Origin: Caenimonas sedimenti
Lineage (GTDB): Bacteria > Pseudomonadota > Gammaproteobacteria > Burkholderiales > Burkholderiaceae_C
Direction of reading: 5' to 3'
DNA length: 64,000 nt
Assembly: GCF_007833165.1 (NCBI RefSeq)
Contig: NZ_VOBQ01000014.1
Span: 124,001-188,000 of the forward strand
Part shown: in pieces, positions 9,046 through 20,472 of the stretch
Position numbering within the stretch: position 1 is the first letter of the stretch
Layout: the number at the start of each line of letters is the position of its first letter
Notes under the pieces: generated by a model
Databases searched by the model: none
What the model was told of the DNA's origin: nothing
Seen by the model: only the letters and a program-made list of their open reading frames with translations
Program-made: the position numbers and the translations under genes

Positions 9046-10034
9046 ACGTTCTGTCAGGTTCATTCAGCCGGCGCGCCTGGCTGCGCGCGGCCGCCGCCAC
9101 CACCGCCACGGCGAGCTTCGGCGCCACGTGGGCGCAGGCGTTTCCGGCCCGCCCCTTCCGCATCGTCGTGCCTTGGGCGGCGGGTGGTTCCGTGGACATC
9201 GCGGGCCGCGTGGTGGGCGAGGCCCTGCATGCGGCGTTGGGGCAGCCGGGCGTGGTCGAGAACATGCCGGGCGCGGCCGGGACGATCGGCGCCGACCAGG
9301 TGGCCAAGGCGGTTGCGGATGGGCACACCTTGCTGATCGGCACCAGCTCGATGGCCATCGACGTGGCTGGCGGGCGCAAGACACCCTACGAACTGCAGCG
9401 TGACCTGCTGCCCGTCGCGCTGGTGGCCGACACGCATTCGATCGTGCTGGTCCCGCCCGGCTCGCCCTACCGGACGCTGGCGGACCTGATCGCGGCGGCG
9501 CGTGCCAAGCCCGGCGAACTGACCTATGGCACGCAAGGCGTGGGCAGTCCCGCGCACCTGTTCTCCGAGCTGTTCTGCCAGGCGGCGCAGATCAAGATGC
9601 TGCACGTGCCGTACAGCCGCACGCGGCCCGCCGCGGACCTGATCGCCGGACGCTTGTCGGTGATGTTCGCCACTGCGCCATCCTCCATCGGCCAGGTGAA
9701 GGGCTCGGTTCTGCGGCCGCTGGCGGTGACGGGGAGCCGGCGGCTCGCGGCGCTGCCTGACGTGCCCACGGTTGCCCAGGCAGGAGTGCCGGGCTACGAG
9801 GCCGGCCAATGGGTCGGCGTGTTCGCGCCGGCGGCCACGCCGGTGCCGGTCGTGGAGCGTCTGAGCCAGGAGATCACCGCGGCTGTCAGCTCCGCCCCGG
9901 TGACGCGGCTGCTCGAAGACCGCGCCCTCGAGCCGCGCACGGCTGCTTCGCCAGCGATGCGCAAGATCGTGGCCGAGGAAATCGACAAGTGGGCCGCCGT
10001 GATGCGCACCGGCGGCATCAAGCTGGAGGCCTGA
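9042..10034 (+). CDS. Bug/TctC-family tripartite tricarboxylate transporter substrate-binding protein
   Basis: 330 residues. An export signal with SRRAWLRAAAAT (Tat-like) ends near WAQA. The mature part begins FPARPFRIVVPWAAGGSVDI, the usual opening of Bug proteins, and continues with ENMPGAAGTIGADQVAKA. These periplasmic proteins bind small organic acids and other solutes. No TctA/TctB membrane genes are nearby, so it is an orphan binding protein, common in Burkholderiales. GAGGAG lies 7 bases upstream of the ATG, which overlaps the HAD stop. Confidence 0.9.
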   Translation: MNVLSGSFSRRAWLRAAAATTATASFGATWAQAFPARPFRIVVPWAAGGSVDIAGRVVGEALHAALGQPGVVENMPGAAGTIGADQVAKAVADGHTLLIGTSSMAIDVAGGRKTPYELQRDLLPVALVADTHSIVLVPPGSPYRTLADLIAAARAKPGELTYGTQGVGSPAHLFSELFCQAAQIKMLHVPYSRTRPAADLIAGRLSVMFATAPSSIGQVKGSVLRPLAVTGSRRLAALPDVPTVAQAGVPGYEAGQWVGVFAPAATPVPVVERLSQEITAAVSSAPVTRLLEDRALEPRTAASPAMRKIVAEEIDKWAAVMRTGGIKLEA

Positions 10035-10061
10035 GTCCCGCTTGCGGTACGCTGCTGACTC

Positions 10062-11566
<1,505 letters not shown>

Positions 11567-11570
<4 letters not shown>

Positions 11571-13165
11571 CCTCCGAATCGCTCCCGGCGCTGAAGACCG
11601 ACCGCGCCACCCTGCTCGCTCGGCTCGCGAAGGCGGGGACCTGGGACCTGGCCATCGTCGGCGGGGGCGCCACGGGCCTCGGCGTGGCGCTGGACGCCGC
11701 GGCGCGCGGCTTCAGTGTCGTGCTGGTGGAGGCCAACGACTTTGCCAAGGGCACGTCCTCGAGGGCGACGAAGCTCGTCCACGGGGGTGTCCGGTACCTG
11801 GCACAAGGCAATGTCGCCCTCGTGCGCGAAGCCCTGCACGAGCGGACGACGCTGCTGAAGAACGCGCCGCATCTCGCCCAGCCGCTGCCATTCGTGATGC
11901 CTTCGTACAAGCTCTGGGAGACGCCGTTCTACGGCATGGGCCTCAAGATGTACGACGCGCTGGCCGGCAAGGCGGGGCTGGGCGCCACCGAGTTCCTCAA
12001 TCGCCAGCAGACGCTGGCCTGCCTGCCCACGGCCCGTCAACAAGGCCTGAAGGGGGGCGTGAAGTACTGGGACGGCCAGTTCGACGATGCCCGGCTGGCG
12101 CTGGCGCTGGCCCGCACCGCGGCCACGCGCGGCGCCCTGCTCGTCAATTACTGCGGCGCCACGGGGTTGCTGCACGACCAGGGGAAGGTCACGGGCCTGA
12201 CATGCCGCGACACCGAGACGGGCCGGCCGTTCGAGCTGAAGGCGCGCTGCGTCATCAACGCCACCGGCGTCTGGGTCGACGACCTGCGCAAGCAGGACGG
12301 CCAGGCCATCGGGCGTGAAGTGCGGCCCATGGTCGCGCCCAGCCAGGGGGTGCATGTGGTGGTCGACCGCGAGTTCCTGCCCGGCGACCACGCCCTGATG
12401 GTGCCCAAGACGGCCGATGGCCGCGTCCTGTTCGGCGTGCCCTGGCTCGGCAAGGTGATCCTGGGCACCACGGACACGCCGCGCGGCGATTTGCCGCTGG
12501 AGCCCCGCCCCTTCAAGGAAGAGCTGGAATTCATCCTCACCGAATCCGGCCGGTACCTGGCCAGGGCGCCTGGGCCCAAGGACATCCGCAGCCTGTGGGT
12601 CGGCCTGCGACCGCTGGTCAAGCCGCAGGGCGAGGAGGGCGAGGAAACCAAGGGGCTCAGCCGGGAACACACCGTGCTGGTCAGCCGCAGCGGCCTGGTC
12701 ACGGTGACCGGCGGCAAGTGGACCACCTACCGTGCCATGGCGGAGGACGTGCTGGAGAAAGTGTTTGCCAAGGGCCTGCTGGCGCGGTCCAAACCCGGAG
12801 TGACGGCTGACTTGCCCCTGGTCGGCGCGGCCGGCCTGCCGGCCCAACCGACTCCTTTGAGCGCCGCGCCCGGGCCCCATATGTATGGCGGCGAGGCCGC
12901 CCAGGTGGCGGCCCTGCCTGGACACCGGCGGCAGCTCGGCGGCGGGTTGACGGAGGCCATGGTGCGGTTCGCCGTCCGCCATGAATACGCGCGGACGGTG
13001 GAGGATGTGCTCGCGCGCCGCATCCGGCTGCTGTTCCTGGACGCCCGCCAGGCGGCCCAGCTTGCGGCGGAAGTGGGGGCCATCCTGCTGGAGGAAACCC
13101 AGGTCGACCCCAAGGCCGCGGAGTTCCGCGAACTGGCGGCCAGGTATCTCCAGATGCCGGTTTGA
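11567..13165 (+). CDS. glpD: Glycerol-3-phosphate dehydrogenase (FAD-dependent, aerobic)
   Basis: 532 residues from a TTG start at 11567 that overlaps the glpK stop (TTGA). Upstream in-frame sequence lies inside glpK and has no family similarity, so this start is preferred. FAD-binding [20 protein letters not shown], then [17 protein letters not shown] and [12 protein letters not shown], are GlpD signatures. The protein oxidises glycerol-3-phosphate to dihydroxyacetone phosphate at the inner membrane and passes electrons to quinone. Last gene of the operon; the spc ribosomal promoter starts 9 bases later. Confidence 0.95.
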
Positions 13166-13174
13166 GCCGGTCGT

Positions 13175-13202
13175 TTGACAAGCCGCGGAAATCAGCGATA
13201 AT
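13175..13202 (+). promoter_or_regulatory. Sigma-70 promoter of the spc ribosomal operon
   Basis: TTGACA (13175-13180) and GATAAT (13197-13202) are separated by 16 bases. This is a near-consensus housekeeping promoter placed between glpD and rplN, with transcription expected to start near 13209. Confidence 0.82.
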
Positions 13203-13207
13203 CGCGG

Positions 13208-13229
13208 GCTCGCCTTTTTCGAGGTGAGC
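13208..13229 (+). other. 5'-end stem-loop and leader of the spc transcript
   Basis: GCTCGCCT and AGGTGAGC form an 8-bp stem (one G-U pair) with a six-base loop, right at the predicted transcript start. The remaining leader to 13359 holds a second weaker pairing around CCTGGA...TCCAGG (about 13303-13326). It may stabilise or regulate the ribosomal mRNA; no known leader family was recognised. Confidence 0.45.
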
Positions 13230-13359
13230 TTCTGCCCATTCGGAGCTTTGCGGTCGGCAACAACGACTCCAAGGTGACGGCGGGCCCAAGACTGCCCCGA
13301 TGTCCTGGAAGGAATTGTCCTCCAGGGTGCATTCGGGACAAGTTGGGAACACTTGCAAA

Positions 13360-13728
13360 ATGATCCAGACTGAATCTCGGCTCGAAGTCGCCGACAACAC
13401 CGGCGCGAAGTCCGTCCTGTGCATCAAGGTGCTGGGTGGCTCCAAGCGTCGCTACGCCAGCGTGGGCGACGTCATCAAGGTCTCCATCAAGGAAGCGGCC
13501 CCGCGCGGCCGCGTCAAGAAGGGTGAGATCTACAGCGCCGTCGTGGTGCGCACCGCCAAGGGCATCCGCCGCGGCGACGGTTCCCTCATCAAGTTCGACG
13601 GCAACGCCGCCGTGCTGCTCAACGCCAAGCTGGAGCCCATCGGCACCCGCATCTTCGGACCGGTCACGCGCGAACTGCGCACCGAGAAGTTCATGAAGAT
13701 CGTGTCGCTGGCCCCTGAAGTCCTGTAA
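13360..13728 (+). CDS. rplN: 50S ribosomal protein L14
   Basis: 122 residues, starting [17 protein letters not shown], the invariant L14 opening; an upstream in-frame extension to 13300 lies in the leader and is not conserved. L14 binds 23S rRNA at the subunit interface near L19. It is the first gene of this ribosomal block: the S10-operon genes rpmC and rpsQ, normally just upstream, are replaced by glpD. rplX follows after 14 bases. Confidence 0.98.
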   Translation: MIQTESRLEVADNTGAKSVLCIKVLGGSKRRYASVGDVIKVSIKEAAPRGRVKKGEIYSAVVVRTAKGIRRGDGSLIKFDGNAAVLLNAKLEPIGTRIFGPVTRELRTEKFMKIVSLAPEVL

Positions 13729-13742
13729 GTAAGGAACCCGCC

Positions 13743-14057
13743 ATGAACAAGATCCGCAAGGGTGACGAAGTCATCGTGCTGGCCGGCAAAGACAAGGGCA
13801 AGCGCGGCAAGGTCGTGCTGCGCAAGGACGACGACCATCTCGTCGTCGAAGGCATCAACCTCGTCAAGAAGCACACCAAGCCCAACCCGCTGAAGGGCAC
13901 GACCGGCGGCATCGTCGAGAAGTCGATGCCGATCCACCAGTCGAACGTGGCGATCTTCAACGCCGCCACCGGCAAGGCCGACCGCGTCGGCATCAAGGTG
14001 GATGGCGACAAGCGCTCGCGCGTCTTCAAGTCCAGCGGCGAAGAAATCAAGGCCTGA
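13743..14057 (+). CDS. rplX: 50S ribosomal protein L24
   Basis: 104 residues with the KOW motif ([19 protein letters not shown]) at the N-terminus, as in all L24 proteins. An early assembly-initiator protein binding the 5' part of 23S rRNA. TAAGGA precedes the ATG at normal spacing; the stop is two bases before rplE. Confidence 0.98.
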   Translation: MNKIRKGDEVIVLAGKDKGKRGKVVLRKDDDHLVVEGINLVKKHTKPNPLKGTTGGIVEKSMPIHQSNVAIFNAATGKADRVGIKVDGDKRSRVFKSSGEEIKA

Positions 14058-14059
14058 AA

Positions 14060-14599
14060 ATGACCCGTCTTCAAGAACACTACCGTACCAAGGTCGTCCC
14101 GCAGCTGACCGAGAAGTTCGGCTACAAGTCGCCGATGCAGGTGCCGCGGATCACCAAGATCACGCTGAACATGGGCGTGAGCGAGGCCGTGGCCGACAAG
14201 AAGGTCATGGAACACGCCGTCGCCGACCTGACCAAGATCGCCGGCCAGAAGCCCGTGGTGACCAAGGCCAAGAAGGCCATCGCCGGCTTCAAGATCCGCG
14301 AAGGCCAGGCCATCGGCACGATGGTCACGCTGCGCGGCGTGCGCATGTACGAATTCCTGGACCGCTTCGTCACCGTGGCGCTGCCCCGCGTGCGCGACTT
14401 CCGCGGCGTGTCCGGCCGGGCCTTCGACGGCCGCGGCAACTACAACATCGGCGTGAAAGAGCAGATCATCTTTCCCGAGATCGAGTACGACAAGGTCGAC
14501 GCCCTGCGCGGCCTGAACATCAGCATCACCACCACGGCCAAGTCCGACGAAGAGTGCAAGGCACTGCTCGCCGGCTTCCGTTTCCCGTTCAAGAACTGA
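14060..14599 (+). CDS. rplE: 50S ribosomal protein L5
   Basis: 179 residues, the standard length. Typical segments are [32 protein letters not shown], and the C-terminal FPFKN. L5 belongs to the central protuberance and binds 5S rRNA with L18 and L25. In E. coli the start of this cistron is the S8 repressor site; I did not try to fold the equivalent here. Confidence 0.98.
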   Translation: MTRLQEHYRTKVVPQLTEKFGYKSPMQVPRITKITLNMGVSEAVADKKVMEHAVADLTKIAGQKPVVTKAKKAIAGFKIREGQAIGTMVTLRGVRMYEFLDRFVTVALPRVRDFRGVSGRAFDGRGNYNIGVKEQIIFPEIEYDKVDALRGLNISITTTAKSDEECKALLAGFRFPFKN

Positions 14600-14608
14600 A
14601 GGTGCATC

Positions 14609-14914
14609 GTGGCTAAAACTGCTTTGATCCAGCGCGAACTCAAGCGCGACAAGCTGGTCGCCCAGTACGCGAAGAAGTTCGCGGAACTGAAGGCCATCGC
14701 CGGCGATGCCAAGAAGAGCGACGAAGAGCGCCAGGCCGCCCGCCTGTCGCTGCAGAAGCTCCCGCGCAATGCCAACCCCACTCGCCAGCGCAACCGCTGC
14801 GAAATGACGGGCCGCCCGCGCGGAACCTTCCGCCAGTTCGGGCTGGCGCGCGCCAAGATCCGTGAGCTCGCCTTCGCCGGCGACATCCCGGGCGTCACCA
14901 AGGCCAGCTGGTAA
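14609..14914 (+). CDS. rpsN: 30S ribosomal protein S14 (zinc-independent form)
   Basis: 101 residues from a GTG start (14609) nine bases after rplE. The sequence contains only one cysteine ([18 protein letters not shown]), so it is the long, zinc-free (C-minus) S14 type rather than the short CxxC form. It sits in the 30S head near the decoding region. The GTG start is supported by the [10 protein letters not shown] opening. Confidence 0.97.
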   Translation: MAKTALIQRELKRDKLVAQYAKKFAELKAIAGDAKKSDEERQAARLSLQKLPRNANPTRQRNRCEMTGRPRGTFRQFGLARAKIRELAFAGDIPGVTKASW

Positions 14915-14935
14915 GCCAGGGCAGGAGAGACAAAC

Positions 14936-15331
14936 ATGAGCATGAGTGATCCCATCTCCGACCTGCTGACGCGTATCCGCAACGCGCAGATGGTCTCCAA
15001 GGCCACGGTGAGCGTGCCCTCTTCCAAGGTGAAGGTGGCCATCGCCCAGGTCCTGAAGGACGAGGGTTACATCGACGGCTTCCAGGTCAAGTCCGAGGGC
15101 GGCAAGGCCGAACTCGAGATCGTCCTGAAGTACTACGCCGGCCGTCCGGTGATCGAGCGTATCGAGCGCGTGAGCCGCCCCGGCCTGCGCGTCTACAAGG
15201 GCCGCGACGCCATCCCCCAGGTCATGAACGGCCTCGGCGTGGCGATCATCACCACGCCCCAGGGCGTGATGACGGACCGCAAGGCGCGCGCCACCGGTGT
15301 CGGCGGCGAAGTGCTCTGCTACGTCGCCTAA
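14936..15331 (+). CDS. rpsH: 30S ribosomal protein S8
   Basis: 131 residues starting [18 protein letters not shown]. The ATG follows GGAGAGACAAAC; a second ATG two codons later is less likely by homology. It binds the central domain of 16S rRNA and in enteric bacteria is the translational repressor of the spc operon. The C-terminus ends GGEVLCYVA, as usual. Confidence 0.98.
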   Translation: MSMSDPISDLLTRIRNAQMVSKATVSVPSSKVKVAIAQVLKDEGYIDGFQVKSEGGKAELEIVLKYYAGRPVIERIERVSRPGLRVYKGRDAIPQVMNGLGVAIITTPQGVMTDRKARATGVGGEVLCYVA

Positions 15332-15346
15332 GGGAAGGAAAAGAAC

Positions 15347-15880
15347 ATGTCCCGAGTCGGAAAAATGCCGGTCGCCGTCCCCCAGGGCGTCGACGTGGCC
15401 ATCAAGGATGACCAGATCAGCGTCAAGGGCGCCGGCGGCACGCTGCTGCTGGCCCAGAACGCGCTGGTCAAGGTGACGAGCGAAGGCGGCAAGCTGACCT
15501 TCCTGCCCATCGACGAATCGCGCGAAGCCAACGCCATGAGCGGCACCATGCGCCAGCTGGTGAACAGCATGGTGGTGGGCGTGACCAAGGGCTTCGAGAA
15601 GAAGCTGTCGCTGGTCGGCGTGGGCTACAAGGCCGCCGCCCAGGGCAACAAGCTGAACCTCACGGTCGGCTACTCGCACCCCGTGAACATCGAGATGCCC
15701 GCTGGCATCACGACGACCACCCCCACCCCGACCGAAATCGTGGTGAAGGGTGCCGACCGCCAGCGCGTGGGCCAGTTGGCCGCCGAGATCCGTGCCGTCC
15801 GTCCGCCCGAGCCCTACAAGGGCAAGGGCATCCGCTACGCGGACGAGAAGATCACGATCAAAGAGACCAAGAAGAAGTAA
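15347..15880 (+). CDS. rplF: 50S ribosomal protein L6
   Basis: 177 residues, starting [17 protein letters not shown], with two repeated L6 folds and the signature [14 protein letters not shown] near the C-terminus. L6 lies near the sarcin-ricin loop and the factor-binding site. GGAAGGAAAAGAAC precedes the ATG. Confidence 0.98.
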   Translation: MSRVGKMPVAVPQGVDVAIKDDQISVKGAGGTLLLAQNALVKVTSEGGKLTFLPIDESREANAMSGTMRQLVNSMVVGVTKGFEKKLSLVGVGYKAAAQGNKLNLTVGYSHPVNIEMPAGITTTTPTPTEIVVKGADRQRVGQLAAEIRAVRPPEPYKGKGIRYADEKITIKETKKK

Positions 15881-15891
15881 GGAGCATGACG

Positions 15892-16257
15892 ATGTTGACC
15901 AAGAAGGAACAGCGTCTGCGCCGCGCGCGCCAGACCCGCATCCGCATCGCCACGCAGGGTGTGGCTCGCCTGACGGTGAACCGCACCAACCTGCACATCT
16001 ACGCCAGCCTGATCTCCGACGACGGCTCGAAGGTGCTGGCCACGGCCTCCACCGCCGAAGCCGGTGTCCGCAAGGACCTCGGTGGTTCGGGCAAGGGTGC
16101 CACCGTCGCCGCCGCCCAGCAGATCGGCAAGCTGATCGCCGAGAAGGCCAAGGCCGCCGGCGTCGAGAAGGTCGCTTTCGACCGCTCCGGTTTTGCGTAC
16201 CACGGCCGCGTCAAGGCGCTGGCTGAAGCGGCCCGCGAAGCCGGCCTGCAGTTCTAA
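15892..16257 (+). CDS. rplR: 50S ribosomal protein L18
   Basis: 121 residues from the ATG at 15892 ([20 protein letters not shown]). Another ATG at 15886 would add two residues, but the GGAG at 15881 is only one base from it and seven from the chosen start, and most relatives begin MLTKKEQR. L18 carries 5S rRNA into the central protuberance. Confidence 0.96.
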   Translation: MLTKKEQRLRRARQTRIRIATQGVARLTVNRTNLHIYASLISDDGSKVLATASTAEAGVRKDLGGSGKGATVAAAQQIGKLIAEKAKAAGVEKVAFDRSGFAYHGRVKALAEAAREAGLQF

Positions 16258-16269
16258 CGGAAGATCACG

Positions 16270-16791
16270 ATGGCAAAGATTCAAGCGAAGACGCAGGGTG
16301 ACGGTCCCGAAGACGGGATGCGCGAGAAGATGATCGCGGTGAACCGCGTGACCAAGGTGGTGAAGGGCGGCCGGATTCTCGGTTTCGCCGCGCTCACCGT
16401 GGTCGGCGACGGCGACGGCAAGGTCGGCATGGGCAAGGGCAAGTCGAAGGAAGTGCCGTTGGCCGTGCAGAAGGCCATGGAAGAAGCCCGCCGCAACATG
16501 ACCAAGGTGACGTTGAAGAACGGCACCATCCATCACAGCGTGTTCGGCCACCACGGTGCCGCCCGCGTCATGATGGCCCCGGCGCCCAAGGGCACCGGCA
16601 TCATCGCCGGCGGCCCGATGCGCGCCGTGTTCGAAGTGATGGGCATCACCGACATCGTGGCCAAGAGCCACGGGTCCACGAACCCCTACAACATGGTCCG
16701 CGCCACGTTCGACGCGCTGCGCAACTCCACGACCCCCGGGAACGTGGCGGCCAAGCGCGGCAAGTCGGTCGAAGAGCTGTTCTCGGCCTAA
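16270..16791 (+). CDS. rpsE: 30S ribosomal protein S5
   Basis: 173 residues. The double-stranded-RNA-binding-like N-domain ([19 protein letters not shown]) is followed by the S5 C-terminal domain ([19 protein letters not shown]). It is part of the 30S body at the mRNA entry channel and is linked to translational accuracy and spectinomycin sensitivity. Confidence 0.98.
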   Translation: MAKIQAKTQGDGPEDGMREKMIAVNRVTKVVKGGRILGFAALTVVGDGDGKVGMGKGKSKEVPLAVQKAMEEARRNMTKVTLKNGTIHHSVFGHHGAARVMMAPAPKGTGIIAGGPMRAVFEVMGITDIVAKSHGSTNPYNMVRATFDALRNSTTPGNVAAKRGKSVEELFSA

Positions 16792-16801
16792 GAGGCAAAT
16801 C

Positions 16802-16984
16802 ATGGCTACCCAACAAACTGTCAAGGTCCAGCTGGTTCGCAGCCCGATCGGCACCAAGGAATCGCATCGCGCGACCGTCCGTGGTCTCGGCCTGCGCAAG
16901 CTGAACAGCACGAGCGAACTGCAGGACACCCCTGCGGTGCGCGGCATGATCAACAAGATCGCCTACCTGGTGAAGGTGCTCTGA
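16802..16984 (+). CDS. rpmD: 50S ribosomal protein L30
   Basis: 60 residues, the usual size of bacterial L30: [20 protein letters not shown] followed by [13 protein letters not shown] peripheral 50S protein. AGAGGCAAATC precedes the ATG; the stop is two bases before rplO. Confidence 0.97.
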   Translation: MATQQTVKVQLVRSPIGTKESHRATVRGLGLRKLNSTSELQDTPAVRGMINKIAYLVKVL

Positions 16985-16986
16985 AC

Positions 16987-17418
16987 ATGGAACTCAATAC
17001 CATCCAGCCCGCCGACGGCAGCAAGAAGGCGCGCCGCCGCGTCGGCCGCGGCATCGGCTCCGGCCTGGGCAAGACCGCCGGCCGCGGCCACAAGGGGCAG
17101 AAGTCCCGCGCGGGCGGCTACCACAAGGTCGGCTTCGAAGGCGGCCAGATGCCGCTGCAGCGCCGCCTGCCCAAGCGTGGCTTCAAGTCGCAGAACCTCA
17201 AGTTCAACGGCGAAGTGACCCTGGGCCAGCTGGAAAAGCTGGGCCTGGCGGAAGTCGACCTGCTGGCGCTCAAGCAAGCCAAGCTGGTGGCCCAGATCGT
17301 GAAGACGGTCAAGGTCATCAAGTCGGGCGAGCTGAAGAAGGCCGTCAAGCTGACGGGCATCGGCGCGACCGCCGGCGCCAAGTCGGCCATTGAAGCTGCC
17401 GGCGGCAGCCTCAACTGA
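16987..17418 (+). CDS. rplO: 50S ribosomal protein L15
   Basis: 143 residues. The basic N-terminal tail [20 protein letters not shown] and the following [14 protein letters not shown] are L15 hallmarks; the C-terminus has [21 protein letters not shown] late-assembly 50S protein. It directly precedes secY, as in the classical spc operon. Confidence 0.98.
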   Translation: MELNTIQPADGSKKARRRVGRGIGSGLGKTAGRGHKGQKSRAGGYHKVGFEGGQMPLQRRLPKRGFKSQNLKFNGEVTLGQLEKLGLAEVDLLALKQAKLVAQIVKTVKVIKSGELKKAVKLTGIGATAGAKSAIEAAGGSLN

Positions 17419-17445
17419 TCAGCTTCGCAGGAATGAAAGGCATCC

Positions 17446-18765
17446 GTGGCTACTAGCGCAGCTCAGATCGCGAAGACCGGCAAGTTCGGCGACCTGCGTC
17501 GCCGGCTGGTCTTCCTGCTGCTCGCCCTGGTCGTCTACCGGATCGGCGCGCACATCCCCGTGCCCGGCATCGACCCCGCGCAGCTGCAGCAGCTGTTCAA
17601 GGGCCAGCAGGGCGGCATCCTGGCCATGTTCAACATGTTCTCGGGCGGGGCGCTGTCGCGGTTCACGGTGTTCGCGCTGGGGATCATGCCGTACATCTCG
17701 GCGTCGATCATCATGCAGCTGCTCACTTATGTGCTGCCGCAGTTCGAGCAGCTGAAGAAAGAGGGCGAAGCCGGCCGCCGCAAGATCACGCAGTTCACGC
17801 GCTACGGCACGCTGGGCCTGGCCATTTTCCAGTCGCTGGGCATCGCCATGGCGCTGGAAGGCTCCGCCGGCCTGGTGCTGAACCCCGGCTTCGGCTTCCG
17901 CATGACCGCGGTGGTGAGCCTGACGGCCGGCACGATGTTCCTGATGTGGCTGGGTGAGCAGATCACCGAGCGTGGCCTGGGCAACGGCATCTCGATCCTG
18001 ATCTTCGCGGGCATCGCCGCGGGGCTGCCCAGCGCGATCGGCGGGCTGCTCGAGCTGGTGCGCACCGGAGCCATGGGCCCGCTGGTGGCCATCCTGATCG
18101 TCGTGCTGGTGGCGCTGGTGACCTACTTCGTGGTGTTCGTCGAACGCGGGCAGCGCAAGATCCTCGTGAACTACGCGCGCCGCCAGGTCGGCAACAAGGT
18201 TTACGGCGGCCAGTCGTCGCACCTGCCGCTGAAGCTGAACATGGCCGGCGTGATCCCGCCGATCTTCGCCTCGTCGATCATCCTGCTGCCCGCCACGGTC
18301 GTCAGCTGGTTCTCGACCGGCGACGGCATGCGCTGGCTGAAGGACATCGCGTCGACGCTCTCCCCCGGGCAGCCGATCTACGTGATGCTCTACGCCGCGG
18401 CGATCATCTTCTTCTGCTTCTTCTACACGGCGCTGGTCTTCAACAGCCGCGAAACCGCCGACAACCTGAAGAAGAGCGGCGCCTTCATCCCGGGCATCCG
18501 GCCGGGCGAGCAGACGGCGAAGTACATCGACAAGATCCTGGTGCGGCTGACGCTGGCCGGCGCGGTGTACATCACCTTCGTCTGCCTGCTGCCCGAGTTC
18601 CTGATCCTGAAATACAACGTGCCTTTCTACTTTGGTGGGACGTCGCTCCTGATCATCGTCGTCGTCACGATGGACTTCATGGCGCAGGTGCAGAACTACC
18701 TGATGAGCCAGCAGTACGAATCGCTGCTGAAGAAGGCCAATTTCAAAGGGTCGGCGGGCGCCTGA
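17446..18765 (+). CDS. secY: Preprotein translocase subunit SecY
   Basis: 439 residues from a GTG start (17446), with ten hydrophobic membrane segments. Typical segments: [14 protein letters not shown] near the plug region, [13 protein letters not shown], and [19 protein letters not shown]. It forms the channel of the Sec translocon with SecE and SecG in the inner membrane. rpmJ follows after 35 bases without an intervening infA, which many other betaproteobacteria carry here. Confidence 0.98.
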   Translation: MATSAAQIAKTGKFGDLRRRLVFLLLALVVYRIGAHIPVPGIDPAQLQQLFKGQQGGILAMFNMFSGGALSRFTVFALGIMPYISASIIMQLLTYVLPQFEQLKKEGEAGRRKITQFTRYGTLGLAIFQSLGIAMALEGSAGLVLNPGFGFRMTAVVSLTAGTMFLMWLGEQITERGLGNGISILIFAGIAAGLPSAIGGLLELVRTGAMGPLVAILIVVLVALVTYFVVFVERGQRKILVNYARRQVGNKVYGGQSSHLPLKLNMAGVIPPIFASSIILLPATVVSWFSTGDGMRWLKDIASTLSPGQPIYVMLYAAAIIFFCFFYTALVFNSRETADNLKKSGAFIPGIRPGEQTAKYIDKILVRLTLAGAVYITFVCLLPEFLILKYNVPFYFGGTSLLIIVVVTMDFMAQVQNYLMSQQYESLLKKANFKGSAGA

Positions 18766-18800
18766 GCCCGGACCCTATTTCGAGATCTAGGAGAAAGCAA

Positions 18801-18914
18801 ATGAGAGTTTCGGCTTCCGTCAAGAAGATCTGCCGCAACTGCAAGATCATCCGCCGCAAGGGCGTGGTCCGCGTGATCTGCACCGATCCGCGGCACAAGC
18901 AGCGCCAGGGCTGA
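18801..18914 (+). CDS. rpmJ: 50S ribosomal protein L36
   Basis: 37 residues: starts [20 protein letters not shown] and ends DPRHKQRQG. The zinc ligands Cys-x2-Cys, Cys and His are all present, so this is the zinc-binding form. A strong AGGAGA lies ahead of the ATG. It is the smallest ribosomal protein, placed near the peptidyl-transferase base. Confidence 0.97.
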   Translation: MRVSASVKKICRNCKIIRRKGVVRVICTDPRHKQRQG

Positions 18915-18930
18915 ATTTAGAGGACTGAAC

Positions 18931-19296
18931 ATGGCACGTATCGCAGGCATCAACATCCCGCCGCACCAGCACGCCGAAATCGGCCTGACGGCGATCTTCG
19001 GCATCGGCCGCACGCGCGCTCGCAAGATCTGCGAGCTGACGGGGATCCCCTATTCCAAGAAGGTGAAGGACCTGTCCGACACCGACCTGGAAAAGATCCG
19101 CGACCAGATCGCCCAGTTCACGATCGAGGGCGACCTGCGCCGCGAGACCACGATGAACATCAAGCGCTTGATGGACATCGGCTGCTACCGCGGCTTCCGC
19201 CATCGCCGCGGCCTGCCGATGCGCGGCCAGCGCACCCGCACGAATGCACGCACCCGCAAGGGTCCGCGCAAGGCCGCCCAGGCCCTGAAGAAATAA
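18931..19296 (+). CDS. rpsM: 30S ribosomal protein S13
   Basis: 121 residues, starting [20 protein letters not shown]; helix-two-turn-helix segment at [13 protein letters not shown], and basic C-terminal tail [14 protein letters not shown]. Located in the 30S head contacting P-site tRNA and the 50S central protuberance. First gene of the alpha-operon segment; AGAGGACTGAAC lies before the ATG. Confidence 0.98.
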   Translation: MARIAGINIPPHQHAEIGLTAIFGIGRTRARKICELTGIPYSKKVKDLSDTDLEKIRDQIAQFTIEGDLRRETTMNIKRLMDIGCYRGFRHRRGLPMRGQRTRTNARTRKGPRKAAQALKK

Positions 19297-19317
19297 ACGG
19301 GAAAGTAGAGAACATTT

Positions 19318-19722
19318 ATGGCCAAGGCTCCCGCCAGCAACGCCGCGCAGCGAGTGCGCAAGAAGGTCCGCAAGAACGTTTCAGACGGTGTCTGCCACGT
19401 TCACGCGTCCTTCAACAACACCATCATCACCATCACCGACCGCCAGGGCAACGCGTTGTCCTGGGCCTCGTCGGGTGGCCAGGGCTTCAAGGGCTCGCGC
19501 AAATCCACCCCGTTCGCCGCCCAGGTGGCTTCGGAAGTGGCCGGCCGCGCCGCGATGGAGCAGGGCATCAAGAACCTGGACGTCGAGATCCGTGGCCCTG
19601 GCCCGGGCCGCGAGTCCTCGGTGCGCGCGCTCGCCGCGCTGGGCATCCGCATCACGTCGATTTCCGACGTGACGCCGGTCCCGCACAACGGTTGCCGCCC
19701 GCAGAAGAGGCGTCGTATTTAA
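19318..19722 (+). CDS. rpsK: 30S ribosomal protein S11
   Basis: 134 residues: [20 protein letters not shown], then [16 protein letters not shown], and the typical C-terminus [12 protein letters not shown]. Part of the 30S platform near the Shine-Dalgarno/anti-SD helix. Followed by a 117-base spacer with three hairpins before rpsD. Confidence 0.98.
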   Translation: MAKAPASNAAQRVRKKVRKNVSDGVCHVHASFNNTIITITDRQGNALSWASSGGQGFKGSRKSTPFAAQVASEVAGRAAMEQGIKNLDVEIRGPGPGRESSVRALAALGIRITSISDVTPVPHNGCRPQKRRRI

Positions 19723-19730
19723 GGCGAAGG

Positions 19731-19815
19731 ACACGGCCTGCCGCAGGCTGGCCGTGTTTAGGTCCGTTTCTCGCTGGCATCTACGGGTGCCAGCTCCCGC
19801 GGCAACAGGCCGCGG
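19731..19815 (+). other. Three consecutive stem-loops in the rpsK-rpsD spacer
   Basis: Hairpin 1: ACACGGCC (19731-19738) with GGCCGTGT (19750-19757), with inner GCC/GGC pairs and the triloop GCA. Hairpin 2: GCTGGCA (19773-19779) with TGCCAGC (19788-19794). Hairpin 3: CCGCGGC (19797-19803) with GCCGCGG (19809-19815), loop AACAG. The array lies upstream of rpsD, whose product S4 is the alpha-operon repressor in enterics. It could be a ribosomal-protein control element or a processing or attenuation signal; no T-tract follows hairpin 3. Confidence 0.55.
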
Positions 19816-19839
19816 TAGTCGTTTAAAGGAAAGAGAAAA

Positions 19840-20463
19840 GTGGCACGTTACCTCGGCCCCAAGGCCAAACTCTCCCGCCGTGAAGGCACCGACCTGTTCC
19901 TGAAGAGCGCCCGCCGCTCCATCAGCGACAAGGCGAAGTTCGACTCCAAGCCCGGCCAGCACGGCCGCACTTCCGGCCAGCGCACGTCCGATTTCGGCCT
20001 GCAGCTGCGCGAGAAGCAGAAGGTCAAGCGGATGTACGGCATCCTGGAAAAGCAGTTCCGCCGCTACTTCGAGGAAGCCGACCGCCGCAAGGGCAACACC
20101 GGCGCCAACCTGCTGTTCCTGCTGGAATCGCGCCTGGACAACGTCGTCTACCGCATGGGCTTCGGCTCGACCCGCGCCGAAGCACGCCAGCTGGTGAGCC
20201 ACAAGGCCATCACGGTGAACGGCAAGCCGGTCAACATCCCGTCGTACCTGGTCAAGACCGGCGACGTGATCAGCGTGCGCGAAAAGTCGAAGAAGCAGAA
20301 CCGCGTGGTCGAAGCCCTGCAGCTCGCCACCCAGGTCGGCCTGCCCGCTTGGGTCGAGGTCAGCGTCGACAAGGCCGAAGGCACCTTCAAGAAGGTCCCG
20401 GACCGCGACGAATTCGGCGCCGACATCAAGGAAGCGCTGATCGTGGAGCTGTACTCGCGGTAA
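19840..20463 (+). CDS. rpsD: 30S ribosomal protein S4
   Basis: 207 residues from a GTG start at 19840, preceded by AAAGGAAAGAGAAAA. It begins [19 protein letters not shown], and the S4 RNA-binding domain is at about residues 95-160 ([20 protein letters not shown]). A primary 16S rRNA binder and, in enterics, the autogenous repressor of the alpha operon. No Cys pair in the N-terminal domain, so the zinc-free type. Confidence 0.98.
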   Translation: MARYLGPKAKLSRREGTDLFLKSARRSISDKAKFDSKPGQHGRTSGQRTSDFGLQLREKQKVKRMYGILEKQFRRYFEEADRRKGNTGANLLFLLESRLDNVVYRMGFGSTRAEARQLVSHKAITVNGKPVNIPSYLVKTGDVISVREKSKKQNRVVEALQLATQVGLPAWVEVSVDKAEGTFKKVPDRDEFGADIKEALIVELYSR

Positions 20464-20472
20464 CAGACGATA

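Noticed and set aside
13300..13359. Upstream start for L14
   Set aside because: The extra 20 residues are leader RNA sequence and absent from the L14 family.
13691..15679. Long minus-strand open frame of 662 codons across rplX to rplF
   Set aside because: It lies fully antisense to well-identified ribosomal genes, is rich in His, Gly and Val typical of reverse-frame translation at high GC, and has no family features.
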